Shown one piece after another: positions 12,986 to 25,500 of a DNA stretch of 64,000 nucleotides. The DNA comes from Fragum whitleyi (taxonomy: Eukaryota; Mollusca; Bivalvia; Cardiida; Cardiidae), in NCBI GenBank assembly GCA_948146395.1, contig OX411559.1:32518708-32582707 (forward strand), in the 5' to 3' direction. The translations under genes and the position numbers were made by a program. Under the pieces are notes generated by a model that made no database searches, was not told the origin of the DNA, and worked only from the letters and a program-made list of their open reading frames with translations. Each line of letters opens with the position of its first letter. Position 1 is the stretch's first letter.

Positions 12986-13410
12986 AGAGCTTTTTGTCAC
13001 TGAAACCACATGCAAGGTTGCATTTATATTGTAACTATCTTTTGGTACAAAATACTAAAAATGCCCTGTGATTGCAGCTACAAAACATTCAATTTGAATA
13101 CAATGCCTTATGACTTGCTTATATCCTATGGCCGAACTTTGGCGTATCAAATGCACACATTTTTTCCAGTTAAATTTACTAAGTGATTCCATTAAATTTT
13201 CGGTTACAGTGCATTTAAGACTCGTGTTGAAGCTGAAGATCAACGGCAATATTTTTTGTGTGTTCGGATTTTTGACATTTGTAACGACTGACGACCGGGC
13301 ATGATTCTTTAGAATTAGATTTCTTACAGGTCGACAATGTGCTTTACTAACCTTAATATGATGATTTTTGTATGGTAGAAGCGGCGATTTGAAACGGTTG
13401 TCAATTGTTG

Positions 13411-13808
<398 letters not shown>

Positions 13809-13960
13809 TTTGGATGGAAGACAAACGTCGGAGAGGATATCTGCGCCAAAGGTGTACTAACGGCTGCTAGAAATATCCAGACAAATTACATTAACTTTAT
13901 ACCCATACTCATCAAATTATCCGGCCAAATAATACAGCATTTAAGGTTATAGACCCATAA

Positions 13961-14100
13961 AAGTTCTATAGCGTTTCGGAAGTCATTTACTTAATCAATG
14001 TTTACCGATGTTACCTAATGATTTCATTAGGAAACCTCGTTTAACATTGTGAAAGATAATGAGTTCCGAAACGTTACGATACTATTACGGATCAACTACC
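13961..14100. mobile_element. Palindromic MITE (CATAGTTCCG family), second copy
   Basis: Arms carry AGTTCTATAGCGTTTCGGA and the inverse TTCCGAAACGTTACGATACT around CATTAGGAAACCTCGTTTAA. It resembles 11943-12078. Confidence 0.6.
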
Positions 14101-14161
14101 TTAAAAAAACCCATTCTCATCAAAAGGCTTCGACTCTACAGATTGCGTGACCTATGAAGTA

Positions 14162-14933
14162 TTAAGGTAGCAATGGACACATGGCGTCATTTTTTTCCGC
14201 CCAATGAATTTTTTTCTTGCTCATATATGTTGTAGATTAACATTGTGTAGTCATTATATCAAAATTTGAAGGTACCTTTCCATGCTCGTTTTCATGCTAG
14301 AGTTATCTGCCCTTGGGTGGTATTGGCCATTTTTCAGTAAAACGGTTATATTCGTTTTAGGTCTAGTATAAACTCAGTACCAGCTTATAGCTATTAAATA
14401 CATACATTTTGATAGACCATATACATGTATACAATGGACGTTGCCAATAAAATCTTTCTTTGATCAATTGTATTTGCACGTTTTGCCTTCAAAAGTTAAA
14501 AACGCACTAAATTTTGTAATTTTACGGGGTAAAAATGCAACGAAAACTTATTTTTTGAAGAAATTACCCAATGAATTTTTCTTATTTTCCGATATGTTTA
14601 AAACCCATATTTTTCCTTTATTTGTTAAAAAAATCAGCATACCTTTCCATGCAAATAAGAAAGTTTTCGTTATTTTACAGTGACCCCTCCTGTTTAAATG
14701 ACGCTTTTAACGCATTTTTATTGTTAAATTTAATGATCCAGTCATTCAATTGATATCAAATGTTGAAAAAAAGCTAAGTTATGAAATGTTACCATCATTA
14801 TTCTACGTTATTTTCATAAGCAGAATCTTGCGAAAACCGGTCTTTTTAACAACGCGCAAAAGGAGCCGTAAAATAAACGAAAACCCACTTCCGGTTTATA
14901 GAGTCGGGAGGCCGCTGTCCATTGCCACCTTAA
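14162..14933. mobile_element. TTAA-flanked MITE, 764 bp
   Basis: TTAA (14162-14165) is followed by GGTAGCAATGGAC, and the right end reads GTCCATTGCCACC followed by TTAA (14930-14933). TTAA duplication is the hallmark of piggyBac-type and Kolobok-type elements; the inverted repeat is about 13 bp with one mismatch. Internal open frames (60-80 codons) do not resemble a transposase, so it is a non-autonomous copy. Confidence 0.75.
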
Positions 14934-15399
14934 ATGCGTCTTTAATTTTCTTTTTTGGCAAATTTTCTTAATCTCGCAAACTAATATACCTTCCTTTAGC
15001 TTTATTTTCGAAATTTAACCTCGGGTTGACTTCTAGCCTTCTTCATCTCGAAAATTAATATAGCTTTCATTAGCATTATTTTCGAAATGAAACCTCTAGT
15101 TGACCTCTGATTTATTCAATTTCGTTTTGAAATGTTCAGGCAACAGTTACGGATTTCAAAAATGATTCCTATTCACGTTATGGGATTCCTTTGAGTGTGC
15201 TGTCCAGAGTTCAGGAGTTTCGAATGTTAAACAAGGTGACAAAGTTTCACAAGATACACCAGTTACATTGCCGGGTTTTCAACTAGAAAAAGAGGACTAT
15301 GATGGCCCTAGATCGATCCCTAAGACATCATATCAATTAAATAGGCAAGTATCAACAAGAATAATAATTTAATAAGATCAATACCATGGAATGTTTTCA

Positions 15400-16620
15400 G
15401 CAAAGAGCAAAAAAGGATATGCCTGGGCACAGCCCTTATATGAACATATGGGCATGTTATGGATAAACTTGGTGGAATTAGATTATTTGAAACTATAAAG
15501 AAAAGTCCCTGCCTTCTGGTTTCAGAGCACGAGTTTTCAAGATTTCATCTTTAGCTTCTATGTAAAATAGGGGATGGGCCCATTCAGAGCCTAAATATGT
15601 CACAAGGGCATTATATGAACAAAATTGGTTAAGGTCCACTAGATTATGCTATAAACATGTACAAAAATATAAAGGCGCTTTGATGGTTTTTAGAGAAGAA
15701 GATTTTTAAAGATTTTGCACTTTGTTTCTATTTAAAAAGGGATGTAAGCCCGGGTTGAATCAAAATTTGAAACAAGGGGTTTGCTATGAACATACTTGAT
15801 AAAGGTCCACTAGATCATGCTACATGCTGAATATGAAGGCCTTTTGTGAGGATTTTGTAAAGATTTTGCTCTTCGATTCTATGCCATCTGGTTTCAGAGA
15901 AGAAGATTTGTGAGGATTTTCTATCTTTTATTCTATATAAAAAAGGGATGCGCCCGGGTGAAGCCAAAATGTGACCCCAGAATTTTGATATGAACAAATA
16001 TTGTAAAGTCCTCTAGATGATGCTACATACAAAATATGAAAGCTGACTGACTCATGGTTTCTGAGAAGAATATTTTTGAGGGTTTTCCTATTTTCACTTT
16101 TCGATCTCGGGTGAACTAAAAAAGGATGCGCCCGTGTGGTGCCAAAATATAAGCCAATGGTCTTTTCATGAATAAACTTGGTAGAGGTCCACTAGATGAT
16201 GCTACATATCAAATATGAAAGCTGTCTGCCATTTAGTTTCAGAGAAGAAGATTTTTGAAGATTTTCGCTCTTTTATACTATCTAAAAAGGAATGCTCCCG
16301 GGTGGTGTCCAAAAATAACCCAAGGGTCTTGATATGAATAAACATGGTAGAGGTCCACTAGATGATGCTATATACCAAATATGAAAGCTGTCTGCATTCT
16401 GGTTTCAGAGGAGAAGAATTTTTAAGATGTTCGCTCTTTGATTCTGTGTAAAAAGGGATGCGCCCGGGTTGATCCAAAATAGGATCCCGGGGTCTTTGTA
16501 TGAACAAACTAAGTAAAGGCCCACTAGATGATGCTTCATGCTAAATATGAAAGCTATCTGCCTTCTGGTTGTCAGAGAAGAAGATTTTTGACGTGTTCTA
16601 GTGTTTTCCTTTTTGTTAAG
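15400..16620. repeat. Diverged tandem repeat, about 170-bp unit, seven copies
   Basis: Units recur with the markers GGGATGCGCCCGGG, TATGAACAAA, CACTAGATGATGCTACAT, ATATGAAAGCTGTCTGCC and GAGAAGAAGATTTTT. Unit starts lie near 15412, 15570, 15740, 15943, 16121, 16290 and 16454. No coding frame persists. Confidence 0.8.
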
Positions 16621-16839
16621 AGTTCAGGGAGAGTTAAGTGTGCATTTCATTTATTTGGACAACTTTGAAAGAGCTTGACCAAGGGACATCCCTGCCAAGT
16701 TTTGTTAAGATTGGCCCACCGGTTTAGGGGGAGAAGATGGTTCTGTCTCTATCTTTCTTTTCCTCTCTTTCTCCTTCTTTGAAATTACAATGAAATTGCA
16801 GAATTACCGAAATTTTGTCGAGACAATATCGACATTGGA

Positions 16840-18030
16840 AATTCGATAAAATTAAAGTCAAGAGAAAAGAATCTTTGTCTAGAGGCTGATATTATGGTCA
16901 CAGAAGCATGTGCAGAGTTTCAAAGCAATAACTTTAGTAGGAACAGAGATACAACCCTCATAAAACAGTTGCACATAAAAACACAACCAAGATTTTTAAG
17001 GCCGAAAAGGGTTAAAATTCCACTAAATTAAATATCAGAGTAATGAATCTTTTTCTGTGGGCTAATATTATTGTCAAAGATGCATGTGTAAAGCTTCCAA
17101 GCAACAGCTATAGTAGAAATAGAGATATTACAGAAATACAACATTTGCACGTAAAAACTTTACCAACATTTCTAAGTCCGAAAAGGGTTAAAATCCACTA
17201 AATTCTATACCAGAGAATTGAATCTTTATCAAGAGGCTTTTGTTATGATCATTGAAGCATGTGCAAAGTTTGAAAGCAATAGCTTTAATAGAATTAGAGA
17301 TATAACTGATGTACAATATTTGCACGAAAACCTTAACCAAGATTTTCTGAGTCTGAAAAAGGTTAAAATTCCACTTAATTCAAAATCAGAGTAATAAATC
17401 TTTGTCAAGATGCTGATATCATGGTAACAGAAGCATGTGTAGAGTTTCAAAGAAAAAGCCTTGGTAGAGCTATAACTGATATACAACATTTGCACGTAAA
17501 AACTTAACCAAGATTTCTAAGTCTGAAAAGGGTAAAAATTCCACTAAATTCAAAATCAGAGTATTGAATCTTTGTCAAGAGGATGATGTTATGGTCACAG
17601 AAGCATGAGCAAAGTTTCAAAGCAATAGCTGAAGTAGAAATAGAGATATTACAGAAATACAACATTTGCACGTAAAAACTTAACAAAGAATTACTAAGTC
17701 CGAAAAGGGTTAAAATGCCACTAAATTCAATATAAGAGTAATGAATCTTTGTCTAGATGCTGATATTATGACCACAGAAGCATGTGTAAAGTTTCAAAGC
17801 AATTGCTTTTATAGAATCAGAAATATTACAGATAAACAACATTTGCACGTAAAAACTTAACCAAGATTTCTAAGTCCGAAAAGGGTTAAAATTCCACTTA
17901 ATTCAATATCAGAGTAATGAATCTTTGTCTAGATGCTAATATTATGGTCAGAGAAGCATGTGCAAAGTTTCAAAGCAATATTTTTAATAGAAACAGAGAT
18001 TTTAAACACTTGCACGTAAAAACTTAACCA
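16840..18030. repeat. Diverged tandem repeat, about 174-bp unit, six to seven copies
   Basis: Units carry AAGTCCGAAAAGGGTTAAAA, GAATCTTTGTCTAGA, GAAGCATGTGCAAAGTTTC and CATTTGCACGTAAAAACTTA. The GTCCGAAAAGG marker recurs near 16998, 17177, 17350, 17520, 17698 and 17875. The array ends at GACGCCGACGCCGACGCC near 18040. Confidence 0.85.
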
Positions 18031-18914
18031 AAGCATTACGCCGACGCCGACGCCGACGCCTGGGTGACCGGAATAGCCCCCCTATTCTGCGAATAGTCGA
18101 GCTAAAAATAAACAAATTCAGTAGTATCCGGTATAGACAGAAGCTTTGCATTATACTCGAATCGTTTATGCCCGAATAATCGAGAATTTGTTTCAGGCTC
18201 TATAAACAGATGTCAACCCTTGCCTGCGCCTGGAGTCTTATACTTTTTCTATCCGGGCATATATCGTCAAACCAATAAAATTTAAGTTGGAAAAAATGTT
18301 GGCTTTGAGCGGAGTTGAAGAACTATTTTCATGCCAAGTGCTTTATCGGCTGTGGACATTCTATCATTTGTTGTAAATATTTTTGATATTACATGGATTC
18401 TATTAAACTTGTTGAATAACTTTGCAAATGAACTAAGAATGGACATCAAAGTTATATTTTCGATGTGAAAACGACGTCATAATGGATTTGCTGACGTGGT
18501 TACTAGTGAAAGCATATCACTTAGTGATTGTTTATATGAAGGAATGATGTTCTTAGGTAAAACATTCGGTAAATATTTATGCAAGGTTAAAGTTTTTTTT
18601 GTTAAAGTGTTTGGTTAAAGTTTTTCTAAGTCCATAAAGGACAAGGTCAAGATCAAAATTTCAAGGCACTCGGTCTCAAGTGAAGGCCTATCACATGGTG
18701 ATTGCGTATATGAAGTAATGATGTCCCATTCGGAAAAATGAGAAATATAGGCTTTTAATTAAAGATTTTCGATTACAGTTTTCCTAAAGGGTCAAGGTCA
18801 CTGTCTCAAGGTCATTTTGACATTTGTGCTCGTCTCAAATGAACGTCCATACTCTAACGAGTGTTTTTCTGTAAAATATAAAGCCTCTAGGATAGATATT
18901 GATAAAAATAAATA
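18031..18914. other. Repeat-like DNA with no gene
   Basis: Contains two diverged blocks (around 18530 and 18690) sharing AAGGTCAA and TATCACTTAGTGATTG/CACATGGTGATTGCG, typical of dispersed repeats. No coding frame. Confidence 0.5.
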
Positions 18915-20904
18915 ACCTTACCCTTATACGGACGCCGACACCGACGCCGAAATCCGAGGGTATGACTATAGCTCTTCCGAGATTTTCGTCTCAGGCGAGG
19001 AAAAAAAGCGGTCGTCAAGCCGATTAATACACGATTTGTTTATAAATGAGAAACATAACTTTGATTGCATGTGTATTTCATTGCAAAATTTTCAAAAATC
19101 CTATGTTAATTAATCTGAATAGAATCGCCACATTGAGAGATTTCATTTTCACTAATCTATAGATGGTCGCTACATAGACGTAGTCGCTTGAGCAAGATTG
19201 GCTGTTTTTAAAACAAACGAAAATGCTACCGATGGTCTCTATAGATATGTATCTGTATAAATATACATATGTAAAACGTCTTGCGAAAGGGGACTGTCTT
19301 GGAAACGTGTAAAGTATCGATCTTTGTCAAACTGTGCAGAATGCGCAGGCTGATTTAATCGAAACTTTTCGTACTTGACCAATTTTCTGAATCTAGATTT
19401 GTCATTCTACCTTAATGTAAATGACTTTTTGAAATGCGACCGACGGTGATCATCAATAAGAAGTAATTTCATTTTCAGATTATAGTCCGTTTGACTTCTT
19501 TATGGACCAACATTCTGTCGAAAATCTCAGAATCGAACCAATGAAACGTATATTTTTCTTGTCATATTATATTTTCCATCTAATACCATGAATGATTTCG
19601 TTTTTTCAGAATTTTTGAATGTAAAATAATGATTTTGTCCGTCCGTCTACATATCATCTCTCGGCCTTTCATACCTTCTTGCGTCTGTATTAAACGGAAC
19701 AGCGACTTGTCTATCCGAAAACAGTTCTGATTTGCATAGGGGCCGAGTCAAAAATGTATGATTTTAAGTGGGTCGTTTTAGTATAAAAGTGAGTATTTTT
19801 ATCAAATATAAAAGATCAAAGATATTTACTTCCTTAGGATCTCAAATCTGTATGCATTCTCTTTTCGTTCTAAAACAGTTTGACCAGATAATTGATACTT
19901 TTTTTATCTATTCTGTGGTGAACCCCGTTTTCGCATTTTTAGACCAATCAAAAAAAATTATTTAACGAAGTTGATGGGATTTTCACGAGGAAAACTAGAT
20001 AAGCAGGCGAGAGATAACAGTACAAATCACGTGCTATTTAAGTTAAGGGTGGTTCAACTGTCGGTATGCTAATAAGCATTTCCAAATAAGAAATAATGGA
20101 CATTTCTTCTGGCAAATATTTAGTGTTTTTACTTTATGTTTACATTTTCTTACTACTAAACAGCCTCCATCACCATCATAATATTACCATTAACTAGATA
20201 GACAAAATCATTATTTTGAAATCATTTCATTTTCAAAAAAATATTTTTCGGAATAGTATTAAGCTGAAATTAAGATTTTACCACAAACAAACCCTTCAAT
20301 TAAACGCAATTTTATGGATGAAAAGGCTGGTCCATATAGAAGTCAAACGGACTAAAGAATTATTTATTTTCCAGTGGTCAAAGAGTCTTCATTTTTGCAG
20401 CACAGTTTATATACGGAAAATCCCCGACGGCACCATTTATCAAGTCGGTTGAATTTCTTTCAAGTCGGGGCCGAGTATTAGTAATGCGACAGTGATAATT
20501 TTTAAAGTAAAAAAATCACTTCGGTTAACCCTAATGATAGATAGTGTAATATAACAAAATACATGTAGATACAAAAATATGTTTTACAGAACTCAATAAA
20601 TAATCTTAATACATTGATAACATTAACATTTGCCATTTATTTTCAGAACATAAAAACGCATAAAAAGGCGAAGAAATAAAATAGGTCATTAAGTTCCATG
20701 ATTCTGGTAAAAACTGTTTCATATCTCGGTTTCTAATAAAATTCTTCGATGAAATTGTTGGAAATGTCATGCACATGCATTATCTTATCATTTTATTTTC
20801 ATTTTATTTGACACTTCAAGGGAAAGGAATTCATGAAGCAATTCATTAAAATAAGTTTTGGTAGGGAGATATAAATCTGAAGACGTTAAGCTACAGATAT
20901 GAAT

Positions 20905-21720
20905 ATCGTGATATTGACAACATGAATGATTTTGGAATGAAATTGAATATGTGTGTGCAGTTAGTGTTCAAGGAAATTCAAGAGAGTTAAACAAATATTG
21001 CTAATTTCGTTCAGAATGAGCAAAATTAGTGATATTTAATTTTATTATGTCCCTTTCATTAAATAGGCATACAGATTCTATAAAAATTAAGCATTCTTTG
21101 TTTTCACGGATCCACCATAGGCTTACAAAATGCAACTATGTTAATGAGCTCATGGATCATATCTACCAATATTGTTGTTGATCTTATTAATTGAGTGATT
21201 TTTTAGCGTTTTGGGATGGTTTGGTAAGTGTTTGGAATGCCCACTTACGGACAAATAATGCTTTATCGTTTGAAACGGACTTGGAATGGCTGGAGACATT
21301 GGGTGTGGTCAGCAATAAATTGCTTGTGACAGTTTAGAAAATCTTGAAAGTGACAAGATAAATGAATTTGGAATGTATTTGAATGAGGGTGTGGATCGAG
21401 TTTTGAATGATTTTCAAGGGAGGTAAAACATTCATAACGATCAACAATTCACTTAAATCGAACAAATGATTGAATCTTTCTTATTATCCTCAATGTGGAT
21501 TTCAAAGGGTTAAATAAGCCCGAAAAAATCTACAAACAGGAAAGTAGGTTGACTTTTTTAAAGGGAGGTTAAAAAAATTACATTAATTTCGTCCAGATTA
21601 TCGATAATGTATAACCTCCCCTCCGCAAGACCCACTCCTCTCAATTATTCAATTTCAAGTCGAAATCATTCCAAAATCATTCACCCTGTCAATTTGACGA
21701 TGTCAATAACTTTTAATATA
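20905..21720 (+). mobile_element. Two MITEs of the ACCTCC family (copy A)
   Basis: Copies with GAATGATTTTGGAATGAAAT and internal inverted AAAATTAGTGATATT pairs lie at about 20905-21300 and 21345-21720. The counterparts in copy B are at 34350-35715. Confidence 0.6.
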
Positions 21721-22066
21721 TATAAATGTAGCTAAAATATAAGAGGTGTAATCGCTCCCATCTAGATTACGAGCCAACGTGTCAATTCTAACAATGTACG
21801 CAAAGCAAAGACTCTTGCCAGCCTGTGAATCCGCACAGACCGACCACATTCTTTACTAAAGTCGTCTGTACATAGCTGGATAAGGTCTTCAAGTATTTTT
21901 AAATTTTACTAGAAATTTTCTATTTGTAACTTCATGATTGCCAAGTCTGATAACTACTTAGACCTCACACAAGTGTCAAATTGTTTGGAAAATCATGCAC
22001 ATGGTCATTTGCTTTCTTTGATATTTTTTAGTCACGTGAGCCAAGTCCGAATCTGATTGACCGGTT

Positions 22067-22564
22067 TTATGACAAATCACAGTCACATGACCCACAATCA
22101 CATCCGCCATCGCCACAGTCACAGAAATTACAATTACATCCGTTACAATCGCAACATCCATCGCCGTCAGAGTCACATGAACAACAATGAAGGCAGCAAA
22201 ACAGCGCAACGAGATCGCACCCAGTGTCATCTATAAATGGATCGGCGCCCGATGACGTAGTGTTACTATTTTTAGTGGATTTACCTGAACTTTTGAGCAC
22301 CGATTTACTTTGTTTCGATTCGTAAACAGTTTGAGCAAAATCAGTTGTTGTTTGTTCCCTCATTTCTTTTTGTTCTTCCCTCTTTCGCCTGTCGTGTTCT
22401 TCTTGTTTTAGAATTTCGTCGTCATTTTCGAAGTCTGCCCAATTATCCTGACTGGATGTTTGTAATTGGATTCCTCCTGGATCGACAAACGAGTCCTCGA
22501 ACCCGGGTTGTTCGGTTACGGCCGTACTTGATTTTGGTTGCGTAGTAATTGTACCGTTTTCCAT
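22067..22564 (-). CDS. Cysteine-rich protein, copy A
   Basis: Predicted 165-residue protein, function unknown. A CAG acceptor with a T-rich tract lies at about 22609-22625, and the first in-frame ATG of that exon is at 22564 (MENGTITTQP); an upstream TTG extends the frame by three codons but is not a likely start. The N-terminal two-thirds is polar: an acidic stretch, then a strongly charged, probably helical segment (EEHDRRKREEQKEMREQ, about residues 55-72), then Ser/Lys/Thr-rich sequence. The last 50 residues hold 17 Cys in CC, CDC and CxC groups and end CDCDLS. No signal peptide or membrane helix, so probably intracellular. Metal binding or membrane anchoring by Cys acylation are possible but only inferred. 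It has five substitutions relative to the copy at 36087 and shares layout with the gene at 11112. Confidence 0.75.
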   Translation of the reverse strand: MENGTITTQPKSSTAVTEQPGFEDSFVDPGGIQLQTSSQDNWADFENDDEILKQEEHDRRKREEQKEMREQTTTDFAQTVYESKQSKSVLKSSGKSTKNSNTTSSGADPFIDDTGCDLVALFCCLHCCSCDSDGDGCCDCNGCNCNFCDCGDGGCDCGSCDCDLS

Positions 22565-22573
22565 ATTGTTCAA

Positions 22574-22861
22574 TCTGTCATGGTTGCAAGGCTACCATAC
22601 AAGTAATCTGAAATAAGAAAAAAAACTTAAAGTTGACGTCAAAAAGAGATTTTTGATGTGCACATTTATTTTGGTATTCATTTGTATAATGACAGGGTCC
22701 TTATGCACTCATCTGTAATATTAATTGTTCTAAGCAGCTAATAGAGCCCAAAACCTCTAAAAGATACTTGGAATATGAGCCTGTGCACGACATTTCCAAC
22801 AATTTCACTTAAGCGCAAAGCAAACTTAAACAAAGCCTTTTGCAAGCCGGTAAACTGTAAG
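22574..22861 (-). promoter_or_regulatory. Splice acceptor and conserved upstream region of Cys-rich gene A
   Basis: On the minus strand a T-rich tract and TTATTTCAG precede the coding exon, so the 5' leader is spliced. The next 280 bases upstream are nearly the same in copy B (36594-36883), more alike than much of the surrounding duplication, and may hold the leader exon or promoter. No TATA box can be assigned. Confidence 0.45.
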
Positions 22862-23860
22862 TAACATCTTGAAATTGACACTCATTTCGATCAAACCCAT
22901 TCTTAATCACTCTCTCAACGCTTTATTCATCCATTCTAAGACGTAAAGTCACTTAAACCATTCAAGGAATCTAAAATCCTTCAAAAATGATTTATATTAG
23001 TTAATAATGATCAACAATTCTTTCCAAATAAAGTACTTACATCGTGAAATTGACATTTTTCTCAATCAAAACCATTCTACATCACTCACTCAGCGCTCCA
23101 TTCACTCATTCCAAATATTCAATCAAATCGATCAAAAACGATCCAAATGACTAAAAGATATACAAGCAACAGCTACATTAAAAAAATTATATAAATGGGA
23201 AAAAAAATCACGATTTCACTGCCATAATTGGATTTGTTAGCGTCTAATTGGTTCTTGATGAATTAGAAAGGTATTTATAGAACTTCTATGCAAAATGTTT
23301 TTGGAATGAAATTGAAAGAGTGTGTGGGGCGACTTTTGTATGAGATTCAAGGGTGGTAATCCAATATCGCTAATTTTGTTCAAATGAACAAAATTAGCTA
23401 TATTGATTACCTCCCTTTAATAAAATATACATACTTTTCTGTTTGAGGGGTCTTCATGGCCGATCCACACACTTTGAAATCCACACCAGAAAAAAAAAAT
23501 TCGCAGAATTATTTGATAAATTTGAATTAAATGTTGATCGTCTCGACCGATCTTGAATTTTTTTTTATAGATTTCGGAAAGTTTTGGTTCGATTTGATTG
23601 AGTGTTTGGGATGAATGAATGGAGCGCTGAGTCAGTGTTCCCACTGCTTCCTCATTCTGGGGGTAAATATGTGTATTTTACAGCATGCATGTACCCCCTC
23701 TATATAAGACAAAGAAGGCTACTTGCAATAAATAGGGGTGCAAGCTTCAATTTGGGGGTAAATCACCCCCATTTGAGGGTTTTTGGGAACACCGTGAGTG
23801 AGCGATCTAGAATGGCTTTGATGGGAATGAGTGTCAATTTCACGATGTACTAATACTTAA
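22862..23860. mobile_element. ACCTCC-family MITE sequences (copy A), interrupted
   Basis: One reversed partial copy (22862-23180) and one forward copy (about 23285-23860). The forward copy contains a clean hairpin of GCTAATTTTGTTC and its complement at 23367-23400, and is interrupted by the 162-bp insertion at 23633. Confidence 0.6.
23633..23794. mobile_element. 162-bp MITE with 5-bp target duplication (TGAGT)
   Basis: Ends CAGTGTTCCCA and TGGGAACACCG are inverted repeats with one mismatch. TGAGT flanks both sides (23628-23632, 23795-23799), and copy B holds the empty site CGCTGAGTGAGC at about 37630-37641. The terminus resembles hAT ends, but hAT elements usually duplicate 8 bp. Confidence 0.8.
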
Positions 23861-24239
23861 CTGTATTTCTTGCACTTTCATTAGAAAATTTAATTATCAA
23901 TAAATTGAATTTATTTTGTATAAATGATTTATGGCCAAAGGCATTATCATTGCCGAATTGCCAAAATAAAGAATAAATAAATGAATAAAGAATTAAAACG
24001 TCGAAACACTAAATCCCGGCTCTTCGTTGTTTACAATACATTGGGTTAAAAGATGTATTAATTGAACAGTACTTTCAAATTCTCTTTGCTCCATTGTTTT
24101 ATGTGATGTACTTCAAAAGAAATGCGTTTTGTAAAATATTTTAAATCAGATTCTGTTCAATCAAACCGAGGTTTTTAGCTCTAAATGAAATGATTGTTTC
24201 GCAAATAATAATATAAATCATAATAATTATAATAATTAT

Positions 24240-24303
24240 AATGATGGTGCTGATGGTACTACTACAATAACTACTACTACTACTACTACTACTAATACTA
24301 ATG

Positions 24304-24352
<49 letters not shown>

Positions 24353-24358
24353 TAATAA
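24240..24358. repeat. Compound trinucleotide array (CTA)n(ATA)n, copy A
   Basis: Runs of CTA then ATA/AAT. The counterpart in copy B (38054-38213) is longer and purer, so the array has changed length since duplication. Confidence 0.95.
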
Positions 24359-24595
24359 TGAATTATAATAATAAGAAAAATTAATTTGATTTAAATGAAT
24401 AGAAAATATATGTTTATCCAAACACGCTGTGCAGTAATTGTTAAACATGCGCAATACATGAATTTATGCGTTTTACCTATCTTTTAAGATGTTTCAAATT
24501 TTGACATTAAGTTAGCTTTCACGGTTATATCACGAAGCAGACTCTTCCGAGAACCGTGGCGTGCCGCGAAAACCTCTAAACTACAGCTTGAATAA

Positions 24596-25175
24596 AGCCT
24601 CGTTTACATTTGGCCTACGAAGCCCGTACGGCACCCGTATCTCGCCGTAAGCATAAATCGTGCGATGCCCGTGCGGTGACATACGGTGCCCGTGCGATCA
24701 TCGCACGGTCTTACGGGCACCGCAGACACCTGCGATCTCGTTTAAAAAAATGTTATACACATCTTTAAAAATCGCAATCCCGTAGCCTTGTGCGGACACC
24801 GCACGGTCGCCGTACGAACATCGCACGGAAACCTTGCGATGATCGCGAGGAAATCGTACGATATCTTAGCCATCAAACATCCAAAATAAAATCCGTAGAA
24901 TCGTGCGATGATCGCACGACATCCTCTCGATATCCGTGCGGAGCCTGTACGGTCTCCGCACGGGAATCTCAGGATTACCTTTCGATATCGCACGGGACTC
25001 GTACGGTCTCCTTAAGGTGTGTTCCCCAAAAATATTTTTAAAAATCGCACGGTCACCGTACGGCATTGTGAACACAAACGCCGCAGACCGTAGCTGTCTG
25101 CGATGCCAAAAAAATCGTAAGAAAAATCGCAGGCTGCGATATCGTACGGCGACCGTGGCAAATGTAAACTAGGCT
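24596..25175. mobile_element. 580-bp MITE, PIF/Harbinger-like, with TAA target duplication
   Basis: Ends AGCCTCGTTTACATTTGGCC and (reverse complement of right end) AGCCTAGTTTACATTTGCCA form inverted repeats. TAA flanks both sides (24593-24595, 25176-25178), and copy B has a single TAA in CTTGAATAAGCTG at 38425. A 3-bp TAA/TTA duplication is the hallmark of PIF/Harbinger elements. The interior has many CGCACGG, GATCGCACG and CGTGCGATGATCGCACG motifs in both directions and is CpG-rich unlike its surroundings. Overlapping open frames here are by-products of these motifs. Confidence 0.82.
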
Positions 25176-25427
25176 TAAGCTGTAGTTGCGAGCGTTTGGT
25201 TTCCGACCGATGACGTACTGGATATCGGATCGACATGCTATGGTCGATGCTATATTCGTTTTACTGGTAATTTACAGATCAAATGACCAGGGGGTCATAT
25301 ATGTGAACTTTTCAACTCGGAAACTATTGTCTCCAATCCTCCTCAATATTGACCATTTTAGTGCTACAGATAGAAGCGATATTTTCGATTTCCAATTTAA
25401 ATAAAATTGATAATTCTCGCACTTATC

Positions 25428-25500
25428 CTACGTTGCGAGTACTCATTAAAATCGTCTCGCTGAGACGATTCAAATGAGTACACACAACATAGGGTTTCAT
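25428..25500. repeat. Small hairpin with ATCGTCTCGCTGAGACGAT core
   Basis: AATCGTCTCG and its complement meet at a central dyad, flanked by inverted TACTCATT arms. Counterparts occur at 38682-38745, 56228-56295 and, degraded, 32590-32660 and 19098-19150. Confidence 0.75.

Noticed and set aside
14441..14971. Three overlapping short frames as a small gene
   Set aside because: They lie within or across the TTAA-flanked MITE and match nothing recognisable.
22565..22573. Start codon at TTG for the Cys-rich genes (22573 and 36593)
   Set aside because: An ATG four codons downstream is the first after the splice acceptor and is the better start.
24742..25236. Cluster of overlapping 69-83-codon frames
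   Set aside because: All lie in the motif-rich 580-bp MITE and arise from its stop-poor CpG motifs.
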